Origin: Devosia sp. 66-22
Lineage (GTDB): Bacteria > Pseudomonadota > Alphaproteobacteria > Rhizobiales > Devosiaceae
NCBI GenBank assembly: GCA_001899065.1
Contig: MKUZ01000015.1
Span: 1 to 64,000, forward strand
Direction: 5' to 3'
Length of the DNA stretch: 64,000 nt
A program made the translations under genes and the position numbers. The notes below the pieces were generated by a model that saw only the letters and a list, made by a program, of their open reading frames with translations, had not been told where the DNA came from and did not search any database. Below are positions 53,367 to 61,682 of the stretch, in pieces. Numbering within the stretch: position 1 is the stretch's first letter; each line of letters opens with the position of its first letter.

Positions 53367-54830
53367 CTACACGATGAGGAAGTCCCCAATGTCGAGGACG
53401 GCCGGCTTGTTAGTGAGGGTCGCGATCTTGATGGCCGCGCCGTCGCCGCTGCCGTCGGCGTCGTAGAGCAGGGCGCCGGTCTTGGTGTTGTAGATCAGGC
53501 GGTCGTCGAGCTCCTTTGCCTTGGTGGCGTTGGCCCTGGCGACCAGCTCGCCGGCCTCGAGCGTCGGGCCGATGGCGGCGAAGACGGCGTCGTCGAGCGC
53601 GATCTTGTCCTGGCCGTGCCGGAAGTCGGTGATCTTGTCGGCGCTGGACTTCCTTGGCGCGAGGTTGAACAGGAACTGGTCGAGGCCACTACCCCCGCTC
53701 AGGCTGTCCGCGCCGGCCCCGCCACTCAGCGTGTCGTCGCCCCTGCCGCCCTTGAGCGTGTCATTGCCGGAATTGCCCGAGAGCATGTTGCCCAGCCCAT
53801 CGCCCGTCAACTTGTCGCCCCGCTTGCTGCCGAGCACGGATTCGATGCCCTTGAGCTTGTCGTCGCTGACTCCGCCGACCTTGGCGGTGGCAAATTTGTC
53901 GCCCTTGAGCGAGAGCACGACGCCCTTGCTCTTGTCGGTGAAGTCGGCGGTGTCGTGCCCGGCGCCGCCGTCCAGATCGTCCCGTCCGGCGCCGCCTCGC
54001 AGGGTGTCGGCGCCGTCGCCGCCGAGGAGGTAATCGCGGCCGCGGCCGCCCAGCAGGAGGTCGTCGCCGCCATTGCCGAACATCACCCGGCCACCACCCG
54101 GACCGGCGACCATCGTGTCCGCTGCTTCGCTGCCGTAGAAGTCGCCGACCTCCCAGGCAGCCGTGCCGAAGAGCCGGCTGTGGAGCGCGTACACGGTCGG
54201 GTCGTAAGCCGCGAGCTCGGCGCGGGTGTTGATGGAATTGTGGATCCCGTTGGGAGGGCTCACATCGGGATTGTCGTTGAAATAGGCCTGCGCGGTCTCG
54301 GCGAAATACTCAAAGAAGGTGTCGTCGGCGTAGGTGTTGGCCCACAGGCCCTGCTGCAGCGCGCTGCTGTAGGCAGCCTTGAATTGATTGTGCAGCGCCG
54401 GATTACCCGCCTTGAGCCCAATGCCCTCGATGGCGTGCAGCCATTCGTGCAGACCGATCGATTCCGAGTGGCCATACGGATCGCCGGGGTGGCCCGGAAT
54501 GAGGTTTTCCTCGCCGCTGGACGAGGTGGGGGCGCCGATGACGCCGCCGAGGCCCCGATAGTGACTCCACGATGGGCCCAGGTCGGCGTAGTCGGGCAGG
54601 TCGGTGATCGGCGTGCCGTGGGGAATGACGGCGAAGCGCGCGCCGTATTGCACCAGCTTGTCGATGATCTTCTGGTCGAGCCCGGCGAGCGAGTTGAACA
54701 CGATCTCGGCCGCCCGGTAGACGGCTTCATCGGACACGTCGTCGTTGCCCAGCACGTAGATGCCGCGAAAGACGAATGCCTTGGTGTAGTAACCTTTGCC
54801 GTAGGAAGCAGGAGGCGTGACGAGGGACAT
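53367..54830 (-). CDS. RTX protein with HEWLH zincin-like N-terminal domain
   Basis: A 487-residue protein. The N-terminal 230 residues contain HEWLHAIEG at about 130 (HExxH) followed 50 residues later by a helix EYFAETAQAYF that may carry the third ligand, resembling anthrax lethal-factor-like M34 zincins; this is inference. RTX repeats follow (GNGGDDLLLGG and similar, two blocks), then a C-terminal domain shared with the next gene, ending AVLDIGDFLIV. No N-terminal signal peptide, so probably secreted by type I. Confidence 0.85.
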   Translation of the reverse strand: MSLVTPPASYGKGYYTKAFVFRGIYVLGNDDVSDEAVYRAAEIVFNSLAGLDQKIIDKLVQYGARFAVIPHGTPITDLPDYADLGPSWSHYRGLGGVIGAPTSSSGEENLIPGHPGDPYGHSESIGLHEWLHAIEGIGLKAGNPALHNQFKAAYSSALQQGLWANTYADDTFFEYFAETAQAYFNDNPDVSPPNGIHNSINTRAELAAYDPTVYALHSRLFGTAAWEVGDFYGSEAADTMVAGPGGGRVMFGNGGDDLLLGGRGRDYLLGGDGADTLRGGAGRDDLDGGAGHDTADFTDKSKGVVLSLKGDKFATAKVGGVSDDKLKGIESVLGSKRGDKLTGDGLGNMLSGNSGNDTLKGGRGDDTLSGGAGADSLSGGSGLDQFLFNLAPRKSSADKITDFRHGQDKIALDDAVFAAIGPTLEAGELVARANATKAKELDDRLIYNTKTGALLYDADGSGDGAAIKIATLTNKPAVLDIGDFLIV

Positions 54831-54842
54831 GGTGGCTCCGGG

Positions 54843-56864
54843 TTACACGATGAGGAAGTCGCCCGCGTCGAGCAGCGGCTTGGTGCTCAGCGTGGCGAAA
54901 TGGATGGCGTCGTGGCCGCCCTTGCTGCCGTCCTGGTCGAAATAGAGCTTGCCGTTCTTGGTGTTGTAGATGATGCGATCGTCGCGGTCGTGCGCCTTGG
55001 TGGCGCCCGCCTTGGCGTAGAACTCGCCCACATCGAGGACCGCGCCGATCTTCTTGAAGTATTTGTCGTCAAGCATGAGCAGGTCGACGTCGTGGGTGAA
55101 GTCCCTGATGGTGTCGACATTGGTGGCCACCAGCCTGGTGTTGAACACGAAGGCATCGCTGCCGGCGCCACCATAGAGCTGGTCCTTGCCTTCGCCGCCG
55201 ATCAGGGTGTCGTTGCCGCCGGCGCCCTTGATGGTGTCGTTGCCCTGCCGGCCGTCGATCCGGTCCTCTTCCTCCGTGGCACCGAGGCCCTTGATGGTCT
55301 TGATCGTGTCGATCCTGTTGGCCTTGCTGTTGCCCTTGATGGAGGTGGCGGTGTCGCCGCCGATGGCGATGGTCACCAGGGCGGTGGCGGTGAGGCCCTT
55401 GGCGTCGGTGATGAGGTAATTGAAGACATCCGAGGCGGTCTGGCCGGGGCGGATGGCCTGTGTGTCGGGGTCGGCATTGTCGAGCGTGTAGGTGTAGGCG
55501 CCGTCAGCGGCGATCACCAGGGTGCCGAACGTGCCCTTGATGCCCGCGCCGCCGGCTGCCGCGAAGGAGCCGCCGGCCGCCACAGTACCGGTGCGCACGC
55601 CATTGACGGTCATGACGTCGCCGAAATCGCTGTCGGCATCGGTGTCGTTGACGAGCACATTGCCGGCGGCGAACAGGTCGTTGTCCTCGACCACCGGATC
55701 GGCGGTGTTGGTGTCGTTGTTCGCGAGGGGGGCAGCGTTGAGCGCGCCCTCCATGCTCCGCACCCTCCCATCGCCGGAGAAGCGTATCCTCTCGATGTCC
55801 TTAACGGTATCGGTTCCGTCGCGGCCGGCCACGCGGTCGATGACCGAGTACTGGCCTCCGGACTGGGCGACGATGTCGTAGTCGATCCACCGGCCGGAAT
55901 AGACGGCGATGTCGACGCCGTCGCCGCCATCAAGCGTGTCGTTGCCGCTCCCGCCATCGAGCGTGTCGTGGCCGCCATTGCCAATGAGCCTGTCGTCGCC
56001 CGCATCGCCAAAAAGCTGGTCGTCGCCACCGACCACGGAGGCGAGGGCCGTCGTCTCCACGTCACCGAAGATGGTGTCGGCGCCGTCACCTCCTCGGATA
56101 GTGTCGTTGCCGCCGTAGAGGCTACCGTCAGTCACACTCTTTGCGTCGCCATAGAGGGTCTCCGCGCCCCCCGCGCCAACGATGCTGTCATGGCCGCCCG
56201 TCACGCCGCCCTCGTCCACGGTTATCACGTCGCCATAGACCGACGTGCCGCTGGCGGCGGTGAGGACGTCGTTGCCGCCCGTGAATTGGGCACGGCGGAC
56301 GATGGGAACGTCGCCAACCAGGTCGCCGCCCGTCGCGGTCATCGTGTCATTGCCGCCGGTCATCGTGTCATTGCCGCTCACCGACAGAAAGTCGCCGACG
56401 GCGTACGTCGAGGTTGACCCGGTGAAAGTGTCGGCCGCGCCCGCCAAACCCTGGCGCCCGTCGCCCGCGAAGATACTGACCGGACTGGAGGTGGACGGGA
56501 GGTTGATCGTGTCCGCCCCCCTGAGGGCGAACGACCACAGGAGGTCGGTCTCCTGGCTGTCGTCGAGCGCTCCTCCCACGAGGGGGTCACTCGCGTCCCT
56601 GAGGTTGAAGTTGAGGCCGCTCACCCGAACGTCGACCACGCCATCATTGCCGACATCGACTTCGAAGCCGGTGACGGTGCCGCCGATAGGGTAGAGGCCG
56701 TGCTGGAAGCCGGTGCCGGTGAGTTTGACGCTGACCGGCGTTGCGGCCGACGTGACCCAGGACCAGTACGTCGATGTGCCGCTGCTGACCCCTGAATAGT
56801 TCAGGAGGATTGCACCCAGATCGAACGACGGGGCGGGGCTGGTTGCAAAACTGACGGTGGCCAT
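54843..56864 (-). CDS. RTX/VCBS-type secreted protein
   Basis: A 673-residue protein with many calcium-binding GGxGxDxxx-type repeats (GGNDTIRGGDGADTIFGD, GGHDTLDGGSGNDTLDGGDG) around a central VCBS- or cadherin-like module (ADSDFGDVMTVNG, GAYTYTLDNADPDTQAI). The C-terminal 95 residues are clearly related to those of the preceding protein, ending LLDAGDFLIV. It has no signal peptide and probably leaves by type I secretion. The gene pair is in one direction, 12 bp apart, likely an operon. Confidence 0.87.
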   Translation of the reverse strand: MATVSFATSPAPSFDLGAILLNYSGVSSGTSTYWSWVTSAATPVSVKLTGTGFQHGLYPIGGTVTGFEVDVGNDGVVDVRVSGLNFNLRDASDPLVGGALDDSQETDLLWSFALRGADTINLPSTSSPVSIFAGDGRQGLAGAADTFTGSTSTYAVGDFLSVSGNDTMTGGNDTMTATGGDLVGDVPIVRRAQFTGGNDVLTAASGTSVYGDVITVDEGGVTGGHDSIVGAGGAETLYGDAKSVTDGSLYGGNDTIRGGDGADTIFGDVETTALASVVGGDDQLFGDAGDDRLIGNGGHDTLDGGSGNDTLDGGDGVDIAVYSGRWIDYDIVAQSGGQYSVIDRVAGRDGTDTVKDIERIRFSGDGRVRSMEGALNAAPLANNDTNTADPVVEDNDLFAAGNVLVNDTDADSDFGDVMTVNGVRTGTVAAGGSFAAAGGAGIKGTFGTLVIAADGAYTYTLDNADPDTQAIRPGQTASDVFNYLITDAKGLTATALVTIAIGGDTATSIKGNSKANRIDTIKTIKGLGATEEEDRIDGRQGNDTIKGAGGNDTLIGGEGKDQLYGGAGSDAFVFNTRLVATNVDTIRDFTHDVDLLMLDDKYFKKIGAVLDVGEFYAKAGATKAHDRDDRIIYNTKNGKLYFDQDGSKGGHDAIHFATLSTKPLLDAGDFLIV

Positions 56865-57046
56865 AGATGATTTTCCCGGCGCCGCAGTGAAAGAGTGACT
56901 ATCGCGGCAGTCCTGTCAATAAGCTCACGCGCCAGCCAAGCCGCCATCAGGCGATCACCCCATTTTTGGGGCATGCACGGCCAAGGATGGCGGGCTTGAG
57001 GGGCGCGGCGGGCTCGGCTATCAGCGCTGCGGACGGAGCGACGCGC

Positions 57047-57583
57047 ATGACCACCAAACCCTATGTGATCGACCAGTTGATCTCGGCCAAGGCGATCGCG
57101 GCGCGGGTCGAGGCGCTGGCGCGGGAGATTTCGGACTACTACCGGGGCACCGACAAGCTGGTCGTAGTGGGGCTGCTGCGCGGCTCGTTCGTGTTCATCG
57201 CCGATCTGGTGCGGGAGCTGGACCTGCCGGTCGAGGTCGATTTCATCGAGGTGTCGAGCTACGGCAATTCGACCGAGTCGAGCCGCGAAGTGCGGATCAT
57301 GAAGGATCTGCGCGGCGAGATCGAAGGGCGCGACGTGCTGCTGGTCGAGGATATCGTCGACACCGGCTACACGCTCAAGCATGTGCTCGAGATCCTGGGG
57401 ACGCGGCATCCGCGGCGCATCGAAGTGTGCGCGCTGCTCGACAAGCCGTCGCGGCGCGAAGTCGATGTCAAGGCGCGCTGGATCGGGTTTGAGATTCCGG
57501 ACACGTTCGTTGTCGGCTACGGCATCGACTATGCGCAGCGCAACCGCAACCTGCCGCATATCGGCGCGGTGCGCTTCACCTGA
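57047..57583 (+). CDS. hpt: Hypoxanthine phosphoribosyltransferase
   Basis: A 178-residue purine salvage enzyme: it joins hypoxanthine (or guanine) and PRPP to a nucleotide. The N-terminal [16 protein letters not shown] and the PRPP motif [14 protein letters not shown] are present, along with [14 protein letters not shown]. Length is normal. ATG 57047 follows GGAG; an upstream in-frame ATG is less likely. It is convergent with the LuxR-type regulator. Confidence 0.95.
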   Translation: MTTKPYVIDQLISAKAIAARVEALAREISDYYRGTDKLVVVGLLRGSFVFIADLVRELDLPVEVDFIEVSSYGNSTESSREVRIMKDLRGEIEGRDVLLVEDIVDTGYTLKHVLEILGTRHPRRIEVCALLDKPSRREVDVKARWIGFEIPDTFVVGYGIDYAQRNRNLPHIGAVRFT

Positions 57584-57595
57584 AAGAACCTCGTT

Positions 57596-58687
57596 CTATC
57601 TGAGCGGACGGCGAAGCGGTGCGCTGCCGGCGAGCAGGCGCAGCAGCTCGACCTGCCGGCTGGTGCCGGTCTTGTGGAACACCGCGGCGAGCTGGTTGCG
57701 GATGGTCTGCACCGAAAGCCCGAACTCGGCCGCGACGCGGTCGAGCGGCAGGCCGGAGGCGAGGGCGCGGGCAACGCGCGCCTCGGCGGGCGTGAGATCG
57801 AACAGGCCGGCGAGCAGTTCCTGCGTCGGGGCCTCGGGAGCGGCGACGTCGGTAACCAGCATCAGGCTGCGGGCCGCGGCGAAGATATCGTGCGCGGCGC
57901 CGGTGAGCGGCAGGATATGGACGATCAGCGCCGACTGGCCCTCGCTGGCGGGGAGGGGGATGGAGCGCACCGTGCCGGCGCGCGTCTCCTCGATGGCCTG
58001 GGTGAGCAGGCCGTCGGCCGCCCGATGCTCGAGCGCGATACGGTCGCCGCCGCGTGTGACCACGCGGTCGTCGAGCGCTTCGCCCAGCGCATTCATCGCC
58101 ACGACGCGGCCCCGGCCGCTGAGCGCGATTGCGGGCAGGCCGAGCAACTGCATGGCGTCGGTCATGTCGCTGGCAGCGCGCAGGCCGAGGCGCGACGCCA
58201 TCAGTGAGGCGCGGGCGAGGTGCGGGCGATACCGGTCGATGGCTTCGAGCGAGGCGCGGTCGAACGGCGCCTCGCCCGTAGCCCGCGCGACGTCGACGAG
58301 CAGCAGGTCGCCGCTGGGACTGAGGATCAGCGTGCCGGCGGTCCATTGCAGGCCGTACGGATGGAGGAAGCGGTTGTAGATCTCGTCGCGGGCGAGCTCC
58401 TGGGCCGACTGGACCTCGAGATCGGAGAGGAAGCCGGGATACTGGCGGTCGAGCGCGCGGAGCGGGCGCACATTCTCGATGCCGGCGCCGTTGCGCAGGT
58501 AGTCGTCATAGCCGTCGCGATAGAGGCGCGAGGAGGTGTGACCGGCGGGCTCACGCCCGCGATAGGCGACGAGCGCGCCGGCCTGCGCTCCGCCCACTGC
58601 CGCCAGTCGTTCAAGCACATCCGGCCAGTATTCGGGAATTGCCGCCGCCTCATAGATGCGATCGAGCAAGTCCTCGTCCAGTGTCAT
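57596..58687 (-). CDS. LuxR-family transcriptional regulator
   Basis: A 363-residue protein. The C-terminal 60 residues form a LuxR-type helix-turn-helix (LTPAEARVARALASGLPLDRVAAEFGLSVQTIRNQLAAVFHKTGTSRQVELLRLL). The N-terminal 280 residues look like a PAS- or GAF-like sensing region, with no recognisable ligand motif. Target genes unknown; the divergent or adjacent cupin gene is a possible target. Start ATG 58687. Confidence 0.88.
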   Translation of the reverse strand: MTLDEDLLDRIYEAAAIPEYWPDVLERLAAVGGAQAGALVAYRGREPAGHTSSRLYRDGYDDYLRNGAGIENVRPLRALDRQYPGFLSDLEVQSAQELARDEIYNRFLHPYGLQWTAGTLILSPSGDLLLVDVARATGEAPFDRASLEAIDRYRPHLARASLMASRLGLRAASDMTDAMQLLGLPAIALSGRGRVVAMNALGEALDDRVVTRGGDRIALEHRAADGLLTQAIEETRAGTVRSIPLPASEGQSALIVHILPLTGAAHDIFAAARSLMLVTDVAAPEAPTQELLAGLFDLTPAEARVARALASGLPLDRVAAEFGLSVQTIRNQLAAVFHKTGTSRQVELLRLLAGSAPLRRPLR

Positions 58688-58751
58688 TCAGTCTTCCCCC
58701 AGGCTCCACAATGGGAGGTCTGCGGGGCAGGCGTCAACGCCAAACGTTGGC

Positions 58752-59123
58752 TCAGATGAGAACGACGCTCTCCTGCTCGTTGGGATCGGTGCGGGCGATG
58801 AGGGCGCGGGCCACCTTGTCGGTGGGGTTGAACGGCTGGTGCGGCACGCCGGCGGGGATGTAGACGAAATCGCCCTCGTTTACGACGTCGAGAAACTCGA
58901 GATTGGGGCCGTGATGGAAGGACGTCGAGCCTTCGAGCATGAAGATCGCGGTCTCGTGCGCCTCGTGATAATGCGGCCTGGCCTTGCCGCCCGGCGGCAT
59001 GACGAGAAGGTGCATGCAGATGCCTTCCGAGGCCGCCGACTCGGCGGAAACGCCGGTGAAATAGTCCAGTCCCTGCTTGCCGTGGAAGGCTTCGCCACCA
59101 CGGATGACCTTGCATTGCTTCAT
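58752..59123 (-). CDS. Cupin-domain protein
   Basis: A 123-residue single cupin. The metal motif parts are RPHYHEAHETAIFMLEG (G..H.H...E...lG) and GDFVYIPAGVPHQPFNPTD (G....PaG..H...N), so a metal may be bound at the His/Glu set. Activity unknown. GGGAGG precedes ATG 59123. Same direction as the LuxR-type gene, which starts 64 bp downstream. Confidence 0.9.
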   Translation of the reverse strand: MKQCKVIRGGEAFHGKQGLDYFTGVSAESAASEGICMHLLVMPPGGKARPHYHEAHETAIFMLEGSTSFHHGPNLEFLDVVNEGDFVYIPAGVPHQPFNPTDKVARALIARTDPNEQESVVLI

Positions 59124-59301
59124 GTTTTCCTCCCGCTGCCCGATTGGCGGGCGCTTCGTGCGAAGTGCCGCAATCGCGGGCAATCGGGATCACAATCGAC
59201 GTGAGGAATCAACGCCTTGGAACCAGCCCGGCGCGGGGAAGTTGGTCCGGTGAGCCGTAGCGTCCGGCCGTTTGTTCCAACTCAAGCGGAGGATTGATCC
59301 C

Positions 59302-59547
59302 ATGGGAAACCAGCACGATCAGCACAAGAACCAGAACAACCAGAAGCCCGATGACATGAACCGCCAGAATCAGCAGGGCGGTGCGGGCAACCAGCAGGGT
59401 GGCACTGGCGGCGGCCAGCAGTTCGACAAGGACCGCAAGCAGCAGGGTGGCCAGCAGGGCCGCCAGATCGACGACAACCAGGACGATCTGGGCCGCGACG
59501 TGAATAGCCCGGACAAGGCCGGCAACGACATCAACAAACAGATGTAA
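59302..59547 (+). CDS. Gln/Asn/Gly-rich disordered small protein
   Basis: An 81-residue protein made mostly of Gln, Asn, Gly, Asp and Lys (for example QNNQKPDDMNRQNQQGGAG and GGTGGGQQFDKDRKQQGG), so likely disordered and soluble. Such proteins are often stress- or desiccation-related, but no family fits. GGAGG lies before ATG 59302. The region 59548-59633 has GC-rich inverted repeats but no good terminator. Confidence 0.75.
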   Translation: MGNQHDQHKNQNNQKPDDMNRQNQQGGAGNQQGGTGGGQQFDKDRKQQGGQQGRQIDDNQDDLGRDVNSPDKAGNDINKQM

Positions 59548-59633
59548 GCCAGCCTGGCTGTCTTGAACTTCTCCCGGCCGGTGGCGGAAGCTGCCGGCCG
59601 GGGTTCGCGTGAGAAGGAGAGCGGGATTTGCCG

Positions 59634-60182
59634 CTAGATCTGCACGATGTGCTGCCCCTGTGGGAGCGCAAACTCGCGCACCCCCTGCACCAGCCCAAAC
59701 TCGAGGGCGCGGCCCGGCGAGATATGGACTTCGCTGTGGCGGCGCGCCGCGAGAACATCTTCAGGGATGGACGAGTACTGACGCAGGATATTGTCAGTGC
59801 GATCATCGTCGGCCAGCGCCGCATCAAGCGCTGACTGCAGCCGCCGGGCACTCATGGACTCCGCGCTCATGGTGGTGGGATGGACCATGAACATGGCGTG
59901 GCGCGAGCAGTAGCGCTCGTGCGCCGCGAGGAACACCGAGACGGCGATGGAGCCGACGCTGCCGGTATTGTAGATCACCAGATGCAGCGGCAGGGCGCGG
60001 ATGTGGTTGTGAAGGTAGATGCCATCGGCCACGTAGCCGCCATTTGACGAAAAGCTCAGATGCACGGTGCCGACGCCGCCATTGACCGCGGCGTTGAGCG
60101 CGCCGGCGATGCGACCGACGCCGTCCGGCTCGATCATGCCGGTGAAGCCGAACCAGGCGACCCCGCGACCGGCCTCATTCAT
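59634..60182 (-). CDS. ClpP-like serine protease
   Basis: A 182-residue ClpP/crotonase-fold peptidase. Ser78 in NTGSVGSIA and His101 in MVHP take the places of the ClpP nucleophile and His; a Glu (about residue 151) stands where ClpP has Asp. SSNGG at residues 45-49 matches the substrate-binding SPGG loop. It is too divergent to be the housekeeping ClpP and no Clp ATPase gene is next to it. It forms an operon with the DUF6894 and Crp-type genes; its start overlaps the DUF6894 stop by 8 bases. Confidence 0.87.
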   Translation of the reverse strand: MNEAGRGVAWFGFTGMIEPDGVGRIAGALNAAVNGGVGTVHLSFSSNGGYVADGIYLHNHIRALPLHLVIYNTGSVGSIAVSVFLAAHERYCSRHAMFMVHPTTMSAESMSARRLQSALDAALADDDRTDNILRQYSSIPEDVLAARRHSEVHISPGRALEFGLVQGVREFALPQGQHIVQI

Positions 60183-60411
60183 CCAGCCGCTCCGTTGTCA
60201 TGGTGACGGCGAGGTTCACCGGGGCCTCGTCACCATCGCGGATGAGGATGCCGAGGTCGGTGGCTCCGTCGATCACGAGGCTTTCGCGCGTCATGTCGGC
60301 CAGGGCCCGGCGCGCTTCGAGGATGGCGGCGTCCATGTCGGGAAAGTCGAGCCCGACTTCGTCGCGATGGACGCCCTGCCTGTCGTGAACGTCGAAATAA
60401 TAGCGCGGCAT
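60175..60411 (-). CDS. DUF6894-type small protein
   Basis: A 78-residue protein of the pattern MPRYYFDVHDRQGVHRDEVGLDFPDMDAAILEARRALADM, which defines the DUF6894 family common in Hyphomicrobiales. Function unknown. The gene is placed 1 base after the Crp-type stop and overlaps the ClpP-like start, so the three are one operon. Confidence 0.9.
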   Translation of the reverse strand: MPRYYFDVHDRQGVHRDEVGLDFPDMDAAILEARRALADMTRESLVIDGATDLGILIRDGDEAPVNLAVTMTTERLDE

Positions 60412-60412
60412 T

Positions 60413-61147
60413 CTAGCGTGGCTCCCGAACGAGGTGCAGGTAACGGTCGTCGAAGGAGGCCCGGCGCTTGAGGCTCTCCCAATCGAGAATGCGGACGGTC
60501 TGGTTCTGCCAGGTGAACAGGTCTTCGGAGCGCAGCTGCTGCAGGCTGCGATTGACGTGGACGGCGGAGAGGCCGAGGGCCTCGCCCAGCGCCGTCTGGG
60601 TCAGCGGCAGGGTGAATGATTGGTCGGGGGCGATGAGGCCGGTGATGCCGAGCCGGACATAGAGCTCGCAGATGAGATGGGCGATCTGCTCGGGCGCGGT
60701 GCGGGCCGCGGCGCTCAACCATTCGCGGTGGATCGAGGCATCGATCAGGGTCATCAGCCAGAGCAGGCGCGTCAGGTGCGGGTGGGTCTCGGTCAGGGAC
60801 CGCAGCCGTGCGTGGGGGAAGCGCATGACACTGCAGGCCGAGAGGGCACCGACCGAGTGGTCCATCTCGCGCAGCAGCAGGCTGTGGAGGTCGACGAAGT
60901 CGCCGGGGACGTGGATGGCGGTGATCTGGCGCGAGCCGTCGGGCGCGTCGCGATAACGCGAGGAGAAGCCGTCGAGAACCAACATCGAAGTGTCCGGCCG
61001 GTCGCCCTCGCGCACGAGGTCTCCGCCGGCCGGGACGCTGACCATATCGGACGCGCAGGCGATCAGCGCCACCTTTTCCGCGGCGGTCACAACGTCGCGG
61101 ACTTCGAGCTTCCGAAAGAAGGTGGCAAGGATTGTCTCATCCGCCAT
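60413..61147 (-). CDS. Crp/Fnr-family transcriptional regulator
   Basis: A 244-residue regulator: an N-terminal cyclic-nucleotide-binding-like beta-barrel (AGGDLVREGDRPDTSMLVLDGF, ITAIHVPGDFVDLHSLLL) and a C-terminal helix-turn-helix (LTQTALGEALGLSAVHVNRSLQQLRSEDL). No Fe-S-type N-terminal Cys set, so not a classical Fnr. First gene of the Crp-DUF6894-ClpP-like operon, so it may control it. The start ATG 61147 is at the beginning of the family match. Confidence 0.9.
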   Translation of the reverse strand: MADETILATFFRKLEVRDVVTAAEKVALIACASDMVSVPAGGDLVREGDRPDTSMLVLDGFSSRYRDAPDGSRQITAIHVPGDFVDLHSLLLREMDHSVGALSACSVMRFPHARLRSLTETHPHLTRLLWLMTLIDASIHREWLSAAARTAPEQIAHLICELYVRLGITGLIAPDQSFTLPLTQTALGEALGLSAVHVNRSLQQLRSEDLFTWQNQTVRILDWESLKRRASFDDRYLHLVREPR

Positions 61148-61259
61148 TCGCAAAGAACTCCAATGGCTTGCCACGGGAACGCACGGGGACGAACGGCGTT
61201 CCTGCGGCCGACTAACATTGGTTATTTGAGCCCTCCCCGGCGCGTGAGACACGCAAGCA

Positions 61260-61634
61260 ATGAACGATTCAGAAGACGGCGCCGGGCGCAACCGGCGAGA
61301 GACTCCGGCAGCGGTCATGCACGGCCGGGCCGCGCGACAATTGGTGGCTCCGGTGCAGGAGAAGCTCGGCCTGTGGCAGGCTGAGACGATCAAGCTCGAA
61401 GCGATGGCGCAGCGTGTCAGGGCCGCGGGCCGGAGCGATCCGGCGATCGCGGAGGCGGCGCGCACGCTGCTGGGCGTCGTCGCCATGCAGTCGCAGATGT
61501 TCGAGGCCGCGGCGGCCGAGGCGATCCCGATGGTGCGCGAGCACACGCGGGTGATCGACGCGCGTAAGGTGCTGGCGATGCTCACGGCGCGGCTCGAGGC
61601 GCTGCTGGGCGAACTGGGCGACAAAGCGCGTTGA
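61260..61634 (+). CDS. Hypothetical helical protein
   Basis: A 124-residue hydrophilic helical protein with heptad-like stretches (QETAETIKLEAMAQRVRAAGRSD type, and KVLAMLTARLEALLGELGDK). No motif seen. The ATG lies between the Crp-type gene and the AbrB gene and is divergent from the first. No good ribosome site seen, so moderate confidence. Confidence 0.6.
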   Translation: MNDSEDGAGRNRRETPAAVMHGRAARQLVAPVQEKLGLWQAETIKLEAMAQRVRAAGRSDPAIAEAARTLLGVVAMQSQMFEAAAAEAIPMVREHTRVIDARKVLAMLTARLEALLGELGDKAR

Positions 61635-61682
61635 CAATGGCGCGTCCGGGGCAGAGGGAGGGGCATCCTTCCCGACTGCCCG

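Noticed and set aside
53616..56417. 933-residue open frame on the plus strand over the RTX genes
   Set aside because: It is the antisense shadow of GC-rich RTX repeats; the real genes on the minus strand have repeats, start sites and a clear family.
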